A model generated the notes under the pieces. The model had not been told where the DNA came from. It saw only the letters and a list, made by a program, of their open reading frames with translations, and searched no databases. The translations under genes and the position numbers were made by a program. From the NCBI GenBank assembly GCA_034231615.1, contig CM067298.1, forward strand, positions 6,751,799-6,815,798: 64,000 nucleotides of DNA. The letters are read 5' to 3'. This document shows, in pieces, positions 1-10,945 of this stretch; position 1 is the first letter of the stretch, and each line of letters opens with the position of its first letter. This stretch comes from Meghimatium bilineatum. Its lineage: Eukaryota > Mollusca > Gastropoda > Stylommatophora > Philomycidae.

Positions 1-91
1 CATAAACTTATTGACAACACAAGAGACAGAGAGTCGTGGAGAAACATAAACTTATTGACAACACAAGAGACAGAGAGTCGTGGAGAAACAT
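1..91. repeat. 44-bp direct duplication
   Basis: A 44-bp block starting cataaacttattgacaacac occurs twice head to tail. A second imperfect duplication follows at about 117-221, with both copies starting agctagacgtcca. No coding potential was seen; the - strand frame across here is chance. Confidence 0.85.
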
Positions 92-375
92 GATCAGGAC
101 ACTTGATTGATTTATTAAGCTAGACGTCCAAAATAGTACCGCCCTGGTGTATGTATATTCAACCATCTTGAAGCTAGACGTCCAATCAGTACGACTCGGG
201 GGCATATTCAACCTTCTTGTTGCCAGATTGTCAATCATATGAAAGCCTGCAAACATTTGGTGTTATCTAAGTTATTCCCTACACAACCCACGCGTCTTTT
301 TTTTTGGTTGCTTAGCTACAACTATATATACGGAGGGTAAAGTAGTCGATCCACAACACCTAATATAACTTGTGA

Positions 376-957
376 TATGTTGATGATAATGCTTCTGATT
401 ATGATGCTGAAAATGATGATGATGATGTTGATGTGTGATGATGATGTTGATGTGTGATGATGATGGTGACTATTGTTGTTATTATTATGACGAGGATGAT
501 GATGTTGATTACTGTTGTGATGATGATGAAGCTGAATATGATGGTCATGATGTTAATTATTGCTATGATGATGATTGTGATGGTATGGTGGTGGAGATGT
601 CATGACGGCGAAGATGATGATGATAATTTTAATGCTGATGATGATGTTTATTTGACTGCTGTTGTTGATGATAATGTTAGTGAAAATGGTGATGATAATA
701 TTGAGTATGGTAATCATGATGCCGATGATAATGGTGATGATATTGTTCATGATAATATTGATTATTGTAATGATAATATTGACGGCAATGTTGATGACTG
801 TTGTGATAATAATGATTATAATATTGATGATTGTAATGATAATGTTGGTTACAATGTTGATGATTGTGATAATAATATTGATGATATTAACGACGATTAT
901 GATGATGATTATGATGACGACGATGCTAATAATGATGACAATGATGATGATAAATTA
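376..957. repeat. GAT/ATG-rich degenerate simple repeat
   Basis: Nearly 600 bp built from gat, aat and gtt triplets. Its + strand translation is an Asp/Asn-rich 168-residue frame (454-960). The composition follows the triplet repeat and there is no splice or promoter context, so I treat it as a decayed trinucleotide microsatellite, not a gene. Confidence 0.85.
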
Positions 958-1039
958 TAAAATATAGTTTAGTCAATCCTGCTGCCTGTGCCAGGTGGCT
1001 GAGGTTTTATTTTAGTTTAAGACTAATGTTTCTCTGACA

Positions 1040-1215
1040 ATATATCTTCTTCTTCTTCAGCCTTCATTCTCAAACTTCCATTGGATTTATTATTGTAGCA
1101 AGACATTGGTTCAACTAGTTTTCTAGCAGGATATCGTCCAGAGAATGGAAATGCCGCCCGTTTTTATTTCCACCAATGGTCCGACACATTCGTCTTCGTC
1201 TTCATTATATTTGAA
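1040..1215 (-). mobile_element. SINE-A, diverged fragment
   Basis: It starts with a (ctt)n run followed by ttctcaaactt, and then carries agcaggat..gtccagagaatgg and ggtccgacacattc. This is the same order of blocks as the intact SINE-A copy at 2004-2285, but with many substitutions and small gaps. The sense strand, ending in (GAA)n, is minus. Confidence 0.5.
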
Positions 1216-1245
1216 TGAAAGGTTTTCCATAGCTTCTAAACGTCT

Positions 1246-1690
1246 CAGTTGAATGTATTACACAGTAACGTTGTATGGTATAGTCCTAGTGTCAGGATTT
1301 AGACAACCGTCTGCAAGTCTAATTTGAATGTCTTACCCAGCAACGTTGTATGGTATAGTCCTAGTGTCAGGATTTAGACAACCGTCTGCAAGTCTAATTT
1401 GAATGTCTTACCCAGCAAGGTTGAATGGTATAGTCCTAGTGTCAGGATTTAGACAACCGTCTGCAAGTCTAATTTGAATGTCTTACCCAGCAACGTTGTA
1501 TGGTATAGTCCAAGTGTCAGGATTTAGACAACCGTCTGCAAGTCTAATTTGAATGTCTTACCCAGCAAGGTTGTATGGTATAGTCCTAGTGTCAGGATTT
1601 AGACAACCGTCTGCAAGTCTAATTTGAATGTCTTACCCAGCAAGGTTGAATGGTATAGTTCTACTGTCAGGATTTAGGTAACCTTCTGCT
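1246..1690. repeat. 75-bp minisatellite, about 5.9 copies
   Basis: Copies start aatttgaatgtcttaccc at 1321, 1396, 1471, 1546 and 1621, exactly 75 bp apart, with degenerate half-copies on both sides. Copies differ by a few point changes (for example caacgttg versus caaggttg). Confidence 0.95.
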
Positions 1691-1993
1691 TCGCAAGAAA
1701 CTTTGTCGTAAATCGCTTGCAATCTGGAGACATGCTGCATTAAAATGGATTAATGTTCGCCAACAAACCCAGGGCCAACCCAGGGATGGCTTTTTCAGCT
1801 AGCTTCATCTCAGCGAAAATCACATTTTTAACTAGCCAACAACACTCCTAATCTCCTTTTTTTGCCTAGTGCGGCATGAGTGTCTCAGTAGATTCCCTTG
1901 TATCGCTATTGGAGCCCAATACCAAGTTGCAATAGAGAGCCATTATTGTAAGAACATCTAACATTTTATCAATACAAACTTTAGACAAGAGTT
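1691..1993. other. unassigned stretch
   Basis: No open reading frame of interest, no repeat and no recognisable element seen here. Confidence 0.5.
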
Positions 1994-2003
1994 ACTTGAC
2001 ACT

Positions 2004-2285
2004 TCTTCTTCTTCTTCTGCGTTCGTTCTCAAACTCCTGTAGAGAAGCAGGATGTAGTCCGGGGAACGGAATGAGCTGTGTCATGGTTTACAGCATTGCT
2101 GCGATATCTGCTCATTTCGGCCTGACACATCCGACTTCAGCATGGCTTTGGGTCACTTACCCTAAATGGAATGGGACAGCCAACTCCATCCCATAACCTC
2201 CTTAGTCGCCCTTTACAACATGCGTGGAAGGTAAACAGTGTTGCTATTCTTTGCTCCCCTTTCGGGCCACGGCAACATACGGGCG
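2004..2285 (-). mobile_element. SINE-A, complete copy with 10-bp target duplication
   Basis: A 282-bp short element bounded by the direct repeat acttgacact at 1994-2003 and 2286-2295. On the + strand it begins (ctt)n and reads gttctcaaactcctg, gtagtcc, atggtttacagc, tgacacatccgacttcagc and ctccttagtcgcc, ending in gggccacggcaac. The sense strand is therefore minus, with a 3' (GAA)n tail. At least eight further copies lie in this window. No clear tRNA A/B box pair is visible in its head, so its promoter origin is open. Confidence 0.85.
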
Positions 2286-2309
2286 ACTTGACACTGACAC
2301 CGAATTATA

Positions 2310-2352
2310 ACTACAACAATTGGTAACACATCATATTCAGCGTGTAATTTTC
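2310..2352 (-). mobile_element. SINE-B, 3' part, split by a LINE insertion
   Basis: acaattggtaacacatcat and the following bases match the left end of the SINE-B copy at 34798-35048 (acaattggtagtatatcct). The element resumes at 3302 after the LINE at 2365-3289. Together with 3302-3432 it forms one interrupted SINE. Confidence 0.65.
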
Positions 2353-2364
2353 AACCCATCATTT

Positions 2365-3289
2365 CTTCTTCTTCGGCGATCATTACTCAGTCAGGTTGGG
2401 ACTTCGGATTCTATGATATAGGCTGCTGTCTGTTTTAAAGTGTCCACTGTGCCATACAGTTTCTCTTCAACACTGATTGGGGTGGGCAATGTCTTGTTTC
2501 TCAGGTCTGCATACTGGAGACATTCTTGTAGGATATGTTATGCTGTCATATTTGCAAGGCTGCAATGGCAGAGCCCAGTTGTCCCTATTTTGAATTTGGT
2601 GTACAAATGATGTCTCATTTTGTTGTGACCAGTTCTGAGGCGCAGCAGGATAACCTGGTCTCTTCTGGACAGTTGGTAATACCCGTCATCTGCATTATAT
2701 TTGGGGTGGTCTTCTTTCCACTTTTTATTATAGTTGCCTTTAATGATGGTCTTCACTTCTTCATAACTGACCAGATAGTCTTCTTGAGGTAACTTCCCTC
2801 CTTCTTTGGCCAGTCTATCTGCAACTTCATTCCCTTCAATGTTACAGTGTGCCGGTATCCACTGGATCACTACTCTTTGGAAATTATTGTACAACTGAAC
2901 TAGCACTGCCCTCAATTCATTCAGTTCGGTGTTCTTGTGTAGCTTCAGTGCTGTTATGACAGAGAGTGCATCTGTTAGTAGTACAATATTCCTGTGCACT
3001 TGTTCTTTGTGTTGTAAGATAGTTTCTGCTGCTTTCTTGAGAGCTTCCATTTCTGCTTTAAAATTGGTTGAGAGCTTGCCTGTAGCTATGGCTAGAGTAA
3101 CATCTTTCCCGCATTTTAGTCTGAGGGTCACTCCTCCACCTCCATTCTCAATTGCGTTTGTGGCCGAGCCATCTGTATAGGCATGGGTCCATGCATCTTG
3201 TGGGTAATTAACTGTGATGTGTTGTTCTGTGATACGCTTTCTCTCCAATTCTGTCTGGGTTCCTTTCTTTTCTATACCTTCTATTTGTT
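2365..3289 (-). mobile_element. 5'-truncated I/Jockey-like LINE, RNase H end only
   Basis: A non-LTR retrotransposon 3' end flanked by a 12-bp direct repeat aacccatcattt (2353-2364 and 3290-3301), the expected target-site duplication. The minus-strand frame from about 3288 encodes a complete RNase H1 domain: AYTDGSA (first catalytic Asp), FKAEMEAL (Glu), LLTDALSV (second Asp) and IPAHCNIEGNEVADRLAKEG (His and last Asp). A Cys/His stretch CHCSLANMTA is interrupted by TAA at 2538-2540. The frame then continues unchanged to TGA at 2391-2393, so one point mutation separates it from an intact C-terminus. It ends in a (GAA)n tail. The reverse transcriptase and endonuclease parts are missing, as in a truncated reverse-transcription product. 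Confidence 0.9.
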
Positions 3290-3301
3290 AACCCATCATT
3301 T

Positions 3302-3432
3302 ATTGGCTGTAGTGATTTTCTAGCCAGTATAAATATGTGCAGTAGTTTGCCATTGTTTTCTAAGCGGTTCACATACACAACTACGTGCGTCGGGAGACGC
3401 TGCTATGCGGAGCCGCCACAGAGCTGGACCAC
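3302..3432 (-). mobile_element. SINE-B, 5' part, split by a LINE insertion
   Basis: ttggctgtagtgattttc, then tataaatatgtgcagtagtttgcc and gccacagagctggacc, match the copies at 34850-35048 and 57830-58020. In those copies the minus strand carries a tRNA-like A box (TGGCGAAGCGG) and B box. Here the tRNA-like head is more decayed. Confidence 0.65.
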
Positions 3433-4830
3433 TGTTCTAATACTCATAATAAATGTAATAATTTACATATAAAAATTATAAAATAAATACAAGTTCATAA
3501 ATCTTGATACGGCTAAAGAGGATTATAGAAATGCTGCCCAAGGACAGGTTTAGAGGACGCAATACGCCCAGGCAAACACAAGAGAATTGATCAAAAGATT
3601 AAATTAATACACAATATATAACCAATAAATGGTAGTGTGGGTGGTGCAATGGAGACATAAACAGACAGTCCTATAACGATTTCAATCTTCAGCAACTTGG
3701 ATGATAGTAGAAGACCCGTGACTAGTCCATTCTTTGATGTTATTTGTTCATGATTTTCTTTGTCTTTCTCTCCCCGCCAAACCCTCGACCGTTCCATGCA
3801 GGATCATATTTGACATCGTTTCAGTTTACATTCATGTCCAACCAATGAACATTTTCGTCGTTTTACTATTCAAAGTAGTAATGATTCTCCAATTGTTATA
3901 TTTCAAAGTTTATTAGCGAAATGTTTAATTGACGGTGCCAATCTCCAATTGTCATTGTAACAATATCTTATCTATAGAATATTAGACTTCGCACTGGTTT
4001 CCATCGTCTTGGACCCTGTGTGCGGATTGAACGCATTAGGATATCACGGCAGCAACAGATTTCCATGCATCATCCTTATCAAGAAGAATGACCATAGAAA
4101 CCGTATCAAACGTGGCAGACATTCCATTATTATATCTTGGGCCTTGACACTATAAGCAAAATAAATCACATCATGCTGCACGTCAATCTTCCAAGACGCG
4201 GTGAACTGGACCAACCAACATGTGAAATGACACTATAGAGAAGGCATGAAGAATGCCGCGAAGGTTTGGCAGAAAGCACGTAATGTCGACCGCACATCAA
4301 CCAATAAAATTACAGCATTGAAGCAAACTATATATGGAACAATGATAGCCTTCATGACCTGCGCTTAAGCAAACCAAGGAAGACAAGGTGCAAGTAGTGG
4401 CATGTGAGTTCCACCCAAAAATCAAGAGTGGCACGTATACACGGAAGAATAGCTACACAGTACTGAATAATTGTAATGTACTTATTAGCTATAACGAAAC
4501 TCAGTAGTCTAGATCAGTGGATGCCGAATCATAAAAATACCAATGACAACTAAATGAGAAGATTGTAGCACGACATCTCGCTAGTGGCATGAAAACATGT
4601 TGTATGTTCCCGGACAGGCTCACAGGGCCATACCTCAGAAAGAAACATGCTTTTTGCCTATTAGTATTCAGTGGCTTCCATGCAGGTCTAGAAACGTAGT
4701 GTCGCGATTGACTAGGAAGATGCACACAACAGTGCCGTATCTTATCAACATGCTCTAGCTGCTCCGTGTTGACCCTTCCCTCGTCATTTGGATATCAGCG
4801 TCGTTGTTCAAGAAGAAAGGGCTCCCATGT
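3433..4830. other. unassigned stretch
   Basis: AT-rich, with short chance frames only. Around 4230-4420 the + strand reads a short coding-like run (KNAAKVWQKARNVD) broken by stops, perhaps an old transposon relic that I cannot name. Confidence 0.4.
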
Positions 4831-4834
4831 GTGG

Positions 4835-5125
4835 TTCTTGCAGTATTCTCGTGTAGTTGCATGGAAGGGCGTTCTCGTTATTTTCTGGCGTGGTTGCTTG
4901 GAAGGACGGTTTTTTCAGTATTTTGGTGTGGTTGTAGTTGGAAGAGCGTTATTTCACTCTTCTAGTGGGATTGCCTGGAAAAAAATGTTCTTGCAGTCTT
5001 CTGGTGTGATTGCCTGGAAGAGCTTTCTCGCAGTCATCTGGTGTGGTTGCCTATAAGGGCGTTTTCACAATCTTCTGATGTAGTTGCTGGAAGAGTGTTC
5101 TCGCAATCTTCTATCAGACATTTTT
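4835..5125. repeat. degenerate ~37-bp minisatellite, about 7 copies
   Basis: Repeats of the theme tggtgtggttgcctggaag followed by a cgttctcgcagtcttc-like half. Copies vary by indels and substitutions. The 96-residue + frame across it (4766-5056) is a translation of this repeat. Confidence 0.75.
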
Positions 5126-5860
5126 ATCAATATTCTGAGGAGTTGTCATGCCTGATGGAATATTTAGCATAATGAAGTAGGTTTGTGTTTCATCTATCGT
5201 GACACTTTTATTAAGTCAAGAGATCTCTGGAAAGTAACTGCGAACCTACTCGATCTCTGTGGGAAGTATGTGTCTGCTACTTAATCACTGCTATTAGTGG
5301 TTTCTACATATACTTTATCATTAGTTGTTTTTGATGCAATTTCCTCGAATAAATCACCTCAGATACACATCTTTATTACACACGATTGCTGTTCAATAAG
5401 TTCCTGTACTGATTTTCCCCCGGGAAAACCGCTATGTTTATAGATTTATTGGTTCTATATATTCTTCCAATTAGACCCCTTGTGATTGTATAGACTTAAT
5501 CCAACGATTAATCATGGAGGGGAAAAGCACTAGAAACTAGAAGAAGAAGCAGACAAAGATTTGTGTGTATGTGTGGGTTTGCCCATTACAAGTGATGACG
5601 ACCATTTGTAACATCCACTTTTGAAAGTTCAATTAGAATTATCTCCATGTCTCATAATTCGTAGATGGATAATGAGCCATATTCGAGCTGCAAATGTCAT
5701 TGGACAGGTCGGGCATAGAATGATCACTGTGGGTTTTGTTCTATTCATGACTTACTAGCTACTCGACTCTGTTGATCTGCTGCATTTCTCGTTTTTTCAC
5801 AAGATGCGCTCTTTTTTTTTATTGTAGAGCGCCATGTAGATCTATTTTGTGGAATATCTT
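5126..5860. other. unassigned stretch
   Basis: No gene or element recognised. Confidence 0.4.
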
Positions 5861-6290
5861 TCAATATATTTGGCCGATTTTAAAGGCTTTCAGTGAGGTC
5901 TTTAACGAGTCATTGTAGCGCTTCCTTTGGCCACCTTGAGACCGTGTACCCTTCTTCAGCTCACCATATAGAAATAGGTTTGGCAGGTGATGGTCTGGTA
6001 TACGTAACACATGGCATGCCCAACGAACCTGTGTTTGCATCAGGATAGTGTCAATGCTGTGATACCAGATTGTCAAGGACATTGGTACCTGGAATGATGT
6101 TCATTACTGATGTTCATAACTTTTCTGAGACAAGTTGTATAGAAATGATTGAGTTTCCTCACATGACGCCTATACACAGTCCATGTTTCACTAGCGTATA
6201 ACAGTACTGGAAGTACCGTTTCTCTGTAGACTTTCAGCTTAGTCTGTAGGTTAACGCCATTTCTACGCCACACATTTGCGTACATTGTCG
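5861..6290 (-). mobile_element. LINE C-terminal fragment (RTE-like)
   Basis: Two overlapping minus frames (6073-6285, then 5861-6082 after a frameshift). They read KLKVYRETVLPVLLYASETW, RHVRKLNHFYTTCLRKVMNI, then TILMQTQVRWACHVLRIPDH, LPNLFLYGELKKGTRSQGGQ and KTSLKAF. This is the characteristic region downstream of the polymerase in many animal EN-RT LINEs. The polymerase core is absent and the frame is broken, so it is a dead fragment. Confidence 0.85.
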
Positions 6291-6329
6291 AAAGTACTGC
6301 TAGCTATGACGATCCTTGTATATACTTCA

Positions 6330-6480
6330 TCAGATAAAGACTACGATGGGCACAGACAGCTGAGACCTTATGAACATGACAATGGGAGAGGCTGGACAAC
6401 TTGCAAAGAACCGAGAGGCAGCGATGACAACGTTCTGTAGAGGAAAAGTCGTATAGGCAGATAGAATTCCAACGATCCTG
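6330..6480 (+). mobile_element. LINE 3' fragment
   Basis: gactacgatgggcacagaca, ggacaacttgcaaagaaccg and gaggcagcgatgacaacgtt match the LINE end at 13880-13990 at the same spacing. Translation is broken in every frame. Orientation is opposite to the neighbouring fragment at 5861-6290, so they are separate insertions. Confidence 0.6.
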
Positions 6481-6604
6481 CCACTGAAGGGAACACCCCT
6501 AATAGGCACTTGTCTGATTATTTTTCTCGTCGCGTTGTCTCTCCAATGTCATCGAGTCGGCTACATTTTAATTGCTCCATTAAATCGCAGAAAGAAATGA
6601 CTCG

Positions 6605-6915
6605 GAACATAATTAGTAGATGGTTACATAATTAGTCGATAGTTACATAATTAGTCGATAGTTACATCATTAGTCGATAGTTATACATTATTAGTCGATA
6701 ATTACGTCATTAGTCGATAGTTATACATCATTAGTCGATAGCTACGTAATTAGTCGATAGTTACATAATTAGTCAATGGTTACATCATTAGTCAATAGTT
6801 ACATAATTAGTCAATAGTTACATCATTAGTCAATATTTATATCCTTAGTCGATAGTTACGTCCTTAGTCGATAGTTACGTCCTTAGTAGATAGTTATGTC
6901 ATTAGTCGATAGCTA
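6605..6915. repeat. ~19-bp minisatellite, about 16 copies
   Basis: The unit cataattagtcgatagtta recurs with 18-20 bp spacing. Variants are catcatt, gtcctta and cgtaatt. Confidence 0.9.
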
Positions 6916-7154
6916 CATGGCAGAACACAGTGTTAAAATTCCTCGATTTTATTTTGGGAATGGAAAACCTACAGGCGATGTTAGTATCTTCCTCTTCTTC
7001 CGTTCACCTGTAATGTGCTTATATCTAAAGCTTTGTTTCTTCTATAAACTTGACTATGTTGTGTACAGAGATCCGTATGTTTTCTTCTGCTGTGCCAGCT
7101 CGTACCAATTATTGCTGTACTAGTTCTATATTTTTCTGCATTTCATGAGCATTG

Positions 7155-7335
7155 AATTATTCTTCTACGTTCGTCTTAGAACACTCCATCAATAGTATGC
7201 AGTCCTTAGAACTAATGTCTTATACTATGGTTTACAGCTAACTGTGACATCTGAGTCTTTTGGTCTGACACATCCAACTTCAACATAACTTTTGAGTCAA
7301 TTTAACTCTTATGAGATGGGGCAAGTCAACTCTAC
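7155..7335 (-). mobile_element. SINE-A fragment
   Basis: The order gttcgtcttagaacactcc, gcagtccttagaac, ctatggtttacagct, ggtctgacacatccaacttc and gagatggggcaagtcaactc parallels the intact copy at 2004-2285. The SINE 5' half (beyond the tcaactc block) and any target duplication are missing. Confidence 0.75.
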
Positions 7336-8331
7336 CACAACGCACACAACAGTGCGCGTCACTGAGATAATAAAAATATTTGTATTTAAATGAACACATA
7401 ATGTGCTAATCCACTCCAACAAAACTGTCTTCGCGTACGCCATTAAGTCTATGTTTACTTCAGAACGAGAAACCGTCGGTGCCAGAGTAAGCCACATTGG
7501 TTCCTCTCTCTCTTAGATAACACACCACCTGCCTTATGTAGAAATCGGAATATCATTCCAAAGTACACCACATTTAGCTTACAAATTGCCATGGCAGTAA
7601 TGTTTTTGGGAAATAGCGAAAGATTTATGCGAGAATTGTTGTATTTGTGTTTTTCGATTTGCAGCTTGAGTGCCAAAGATGATCTAGCCTGCAGACAGTA
7701 AACACAATGCTTTCAGAAAATGTGTCTTCTTTCCTTTTTATTACAGAGTTTACCTTGAACTAAACCTGGAGTAAACATTCTAAAAATCAGGTTTTCCAAA
7801 TCTTGAGTAAAATCAACAAACTACACAATGAAACAACATTTAAAGATTATGCCAACAGTAAATGCCAAGAGAAGAATAACTTACACGTACTGAGTTGTTG
7901 TGAGTCCACTACCAATAATGATGACCAATGACCACTGCAACTCACCCGTTCAGAAATAGGACAGTTATGAGTATAACCGATGAGTCGCTATGGGCACCCT
8001 AAAAGTCCCCTTCTACACAGGGGGCAGAGGAATACCCTCTGCTCAATATGTTTGTTCTGGACTAGCCCTTCGTTCTTGTCTAAGTTTCTACGCTTCTCAC
8101 TGTCTAATACATTGCGGTTTTCTTGGCATTAGATGACCATCAGGTACGATCATGTGGAAATCCTGGCCTGGATTTCTAGTTCAGAGTGCAAATAATAGTA
8201 CTACTGTCTTATTTCCAGATATGTTGTAGGATGCGACTAAGAAAAGTTGGTTGATGTGGACAATATCATCTGTGGAAAAATTGATACCGCATTTCTTGTT
8301 TTGATTTCTTACTTTTGTCTTCTGTTAAATG
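7336..8331. other. unassigned stretch
   Basis: No supported gene. The short minus frames at 7309-7676 have no recognisable domain. Confidence 0.4.
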
Positions 8332-8463
8332 CAGCGTCAATTTAGACTTGATAAGGCCCTAAGCTATTTGAGATATGGGGCCCTTTATAAGTCCAGAATT
8401 TCCCCCAAGAAAGCGGGGGCCCTAAGCTATAGCCTGTTTAGCTTATAGGTAAATCCTGCACTG
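8332..8463. mobile_element. hAT-type MITE, copy 1
   Basis: Begins cagcgtcaatttagac and ends taaatcctgcactg, an imperfect inverted pair. Flanks are gttaaatg (8324-8331) and cttaaatg (8464-8471), an 8-bp target duplication with one mismatch. The interior (aagctatttgagatatgggg, ggccctaagctatagc) matches the copy at 10411-10575 with about 35 bp deleted. No coding capacity. Confidence 0.8.
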
Positions 8464-8765
8464 CTTAAATGCAAGACAGATATGCAAGCTAGAGAGCATT
8501 GAACCTTTTCCCCCTTACATCGAAGACTCTCAGTTGACCGGATATGATAGGAATGACATTACTGCAGATGTTCGATAGATGTGATGAATGAATAATGAAC
8601 TTGTAGGCCCAGATACATATGTTGCAGTTCTGGCATTATGTGAACATCCAGGGATACTGCCGCATTAGAATGCTTCATTCGGGGACTAAATATGCACATA
8701 TACCCCTCTCCTTCCCTCCACAGCACAACCATGCATTTGAGACATGCAAATAGTATGCTTTTGAG

Positions 8766-8926
8766 TGTCATATCTTTTAATCAACTTATGAGTTTCATCT
8801 CTGTTAATCAACATTTAAATATCATCTCTTTTAATCAACTTTTGAGTGACACCTCTGTTAATCAAATTTTGAGGGCCATCTCTTTTTATCAACTTTTGAG
8901 TGTTAATTCTTTTAATCAACTAAGTC
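8766..8926. repeat. 27-bp minisatellite, 6 copies
   Basis: The unit reads tcttttaatcaacttttgag plus 7 variable bases. The 85-residue + frame 8692-8949 is its translation. Confidence 0.85.
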
Positions 8927-8984
8927 GACATAAGACAGTAGGCTGCTAATACGTGCTCACAGCTATAGGGCTTACGTCACCATT

Positions 8985-9430
8985 ATCATGGTATGTGGAA
9001 GATGTGGAGGTGGAGGTAGAGAGAGGTGGAAGGTATACCTTCTTCTGGATAGGACGTAAAAACACAGAGAGGGATGTATCATGTGGTGGCTTTGCTATAA
9101 AATAATCTCTGGTGCAGAAACTCCCAGGTCTGCTTCGAGGAATTAGCGACCGCTTGATGAAGTTGCGAATGAAAGTCAGCAAAAATTACTTTGCCAGATA
9201 AATTTCTGCATATGCACCGACAATGACAAATCCAGATGAGGAAAAGGATACATTTTATGAAGAGTTGGATGCAGTTATATCTGGTACACCTAGAACTGAT
9301 AGACTCATTATCCTGTGTGATTTCAATGTCCGAGTTGGCAAAGACTTCCAGGCCTGGCAAGGTGTTCTTGGACCCCATGGGATCGAATGTAACAGCAATG
9401 GCTCCATTCTTGTAATTTTAGAAAATTAAG
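8985..9430 (+). mobile_element. LINE endonuclease fragment
   Basis: Relic of an apurinic-like endonuclease (EEP fold) from an RTE-like LINE. With two in-frame stops it reads GYTFFWIGRKN, GGFAIK, ISDRLMKLRM, ISAYAPTMTNPDEEKD, FYEELDAVI and LIILCDFNVRVGKDFQAW. The ISAYAPT and DFNxRVG blocks are hallmark endonuclease motifs. The DFN Asp/Asn are kept, but the usual Gly before them is Cys. The polymerase that should follow is deleted; the next recognisable piece (9500) is the far C-terminus. Confidence 0.85.
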
Positions 9431-9499
9431 TCATTTCCTTCTTACCTGTCTACGTAAATAACTAAACATTCATTGGTGGGACAAAGTACCAGATTGAGA

Positions 9500-10010
9500 G
9501 GTCTTGGAAAAATCAACCTCAATAAGCATCTACACAATACTTATGAATGCGCAAGCAGGCTGGGCAGGTCATCTTGTGCGTATGGAGGACTCGCGTCTGC
9601 CAAAACAAATATATTATGGAGCACTCATGACAGGAATTCGAAAAGCTGGTGAACAGAAAAAGCGCTACTAAAGTCATCACTGAAACATCTTAACATTGAC
9701 GTAGGCTCTTGAGAAAGTCTCGCACAGGATAGAACAGCATGGTGTTACAGCCTTAGAACGGGAGCACTAGCGGCGGAAGAGACCATACAAGATACTGCAA
9801 GACAGAAGCTGCACGTAGAAAAGACAAAACCTCACGTAGACACCCTCTGCAGTAGTCAATTTTGTAGAACATTTTGTGCTCGCATTGAACTTGTTAGTCA
9901 TTTTAAAACGCACTATTAACTATTATTTTTTTTATTACTTATTGTTACTATTATTATGGTTGAGTTTTTGGTCATCGTCGATTACGACGGGCGAACAACA
10001 CGTGAAAGAG
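9500..10010 (+). mobile_element. LINE C-terminal fragment with zinc-finger-like end
   Basis: Reads, with stops and shifts, LLMNAQA-like, GHLVRMEDSRLPKQIYYGAL, SSLKHLNIDV and SLAQDRTAW, then SSQFCRTFCARIELVSHFKTH. The last stretch resembles the C2H2-like finger that ends some molluscan and crustacean LINEs. It is probably the same insertion as 8985-9430 with the polymerase region deleted between about 9430 and 9500. Confidence 0.8.
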
Positions 10011-10410
10011 TAATCCACATTCTATGAGTTATGTTATTTGTTATGTTATATAATACCTGGTACGTTAAATAAGATTATACCCTAATTTAAGTCATCGTAA
10101 ATTGGGATACTAGTTAAATTGGAGGGTGTTTTTGTGTATTCCGAAATATCACAATTAAAGGGAATTAACCTTATTTATAATAACTCAAAAGCAACCAAGG
10201 ACAAATTAGCAAAATCCCAGGATCTTAAAATAAATTATAAAAATTTAAAGGAAGGAAAAATTAATTAAATATAATATTTTTTTTTCGTGATAAATTTGGA
10301 CATCAGAGAGTGGACCGTACCGTGAATAAAGAACCAGTACGGCAGTAATTGATCTCTAATTGGCGCACAAAAAAAAATTCACAGAAACGGAAGATGGGGG
10401 TAGTTGTAGG

Positions 10411-10575
10411 CAGCTCCGGATTTAGACATGATAAGGCCTGAAGCTATTTGAGATATGGGGCCCTTTATAAGTTTAGATATTATATGTCAGTGCCAAATAT
10501 GATCTTTATTGGGGCCTCCAAGAAAGCAGGGGCCCTAAGTTATAGCTTGATTAGCTATAGGTAAATCCTGCGCTG
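10411..10575. mobile_element. hAT-type MITE, copy 2
   Basis: A 165-bp non-autonomous element. It starts cagctccggattta and ends taaatcctgcgctg, inverted with two mismatches. It is flanked by a perfect 8-bp repeat gttgtagg (10403-10410 and 10576-10583). CAG-type ends plus an 8-bp duplication are the signature of the hAT superfamily. No transposase is present, so mobilisation would need a source elsewhere. Confidence 0.9.
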
Positions 10576-10854
10576 GTTGTAGGGTTCACACTCATCCCCC
10601 CTTAGGAATATATATTGTGGCATCGAGTAATAGAAAGAAAACAAAACAAATTGTTGAATCTCTCTATTCAGCAGATTTTTGCAAAAAATATCACAAAGTC
10701 ATGTAAACATAATTGGAGAAGTTTGCAGTTGTGTATTGTCTTATACACCACTTCCACCTTAGAGAAGTCACATTTAGGGAACTCAACACTGGTATTTCAA
10801 CAATTAAATAATTTTGAAGATATTATAATAATTATGGACCATACTCTAAATATG

Positions 10855-10945
10855 ACAACGGTAGTGTGACGCACGACCAAGAGGTTAGGGATGTGGTCTC
10901 ACAGCCGGGAGATCCAATGTTTGATCCCGGTAAGAACTGCCTTTT
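10855..10945 (+). mobile_element. tRNA-derived SINE head
   Basis: gaccaagaggttaggg resembles a tRNA A box, and 45 bp downstream tgtttgatcccg resembles a B box (GGTTCGANTCC with two changes), followed by a T-rich run. The spacing suits an internal RNA polymerase III promoter. The body downstream is not matched elsewhere in this window, so the element's 3' end is unknown. Confidence 0.5.

Noticed and set aside
454..960. 168-residue Asp/Asn-rich frame
   Set aside because: A GAT-triplet simple repeat; no splice context and no homologue that I recognise.
3290..3301. Possible promoter or operator at the aacccatcattt pair
   Set aside because: The pair is best explained as the target duplication of the LINE between them.
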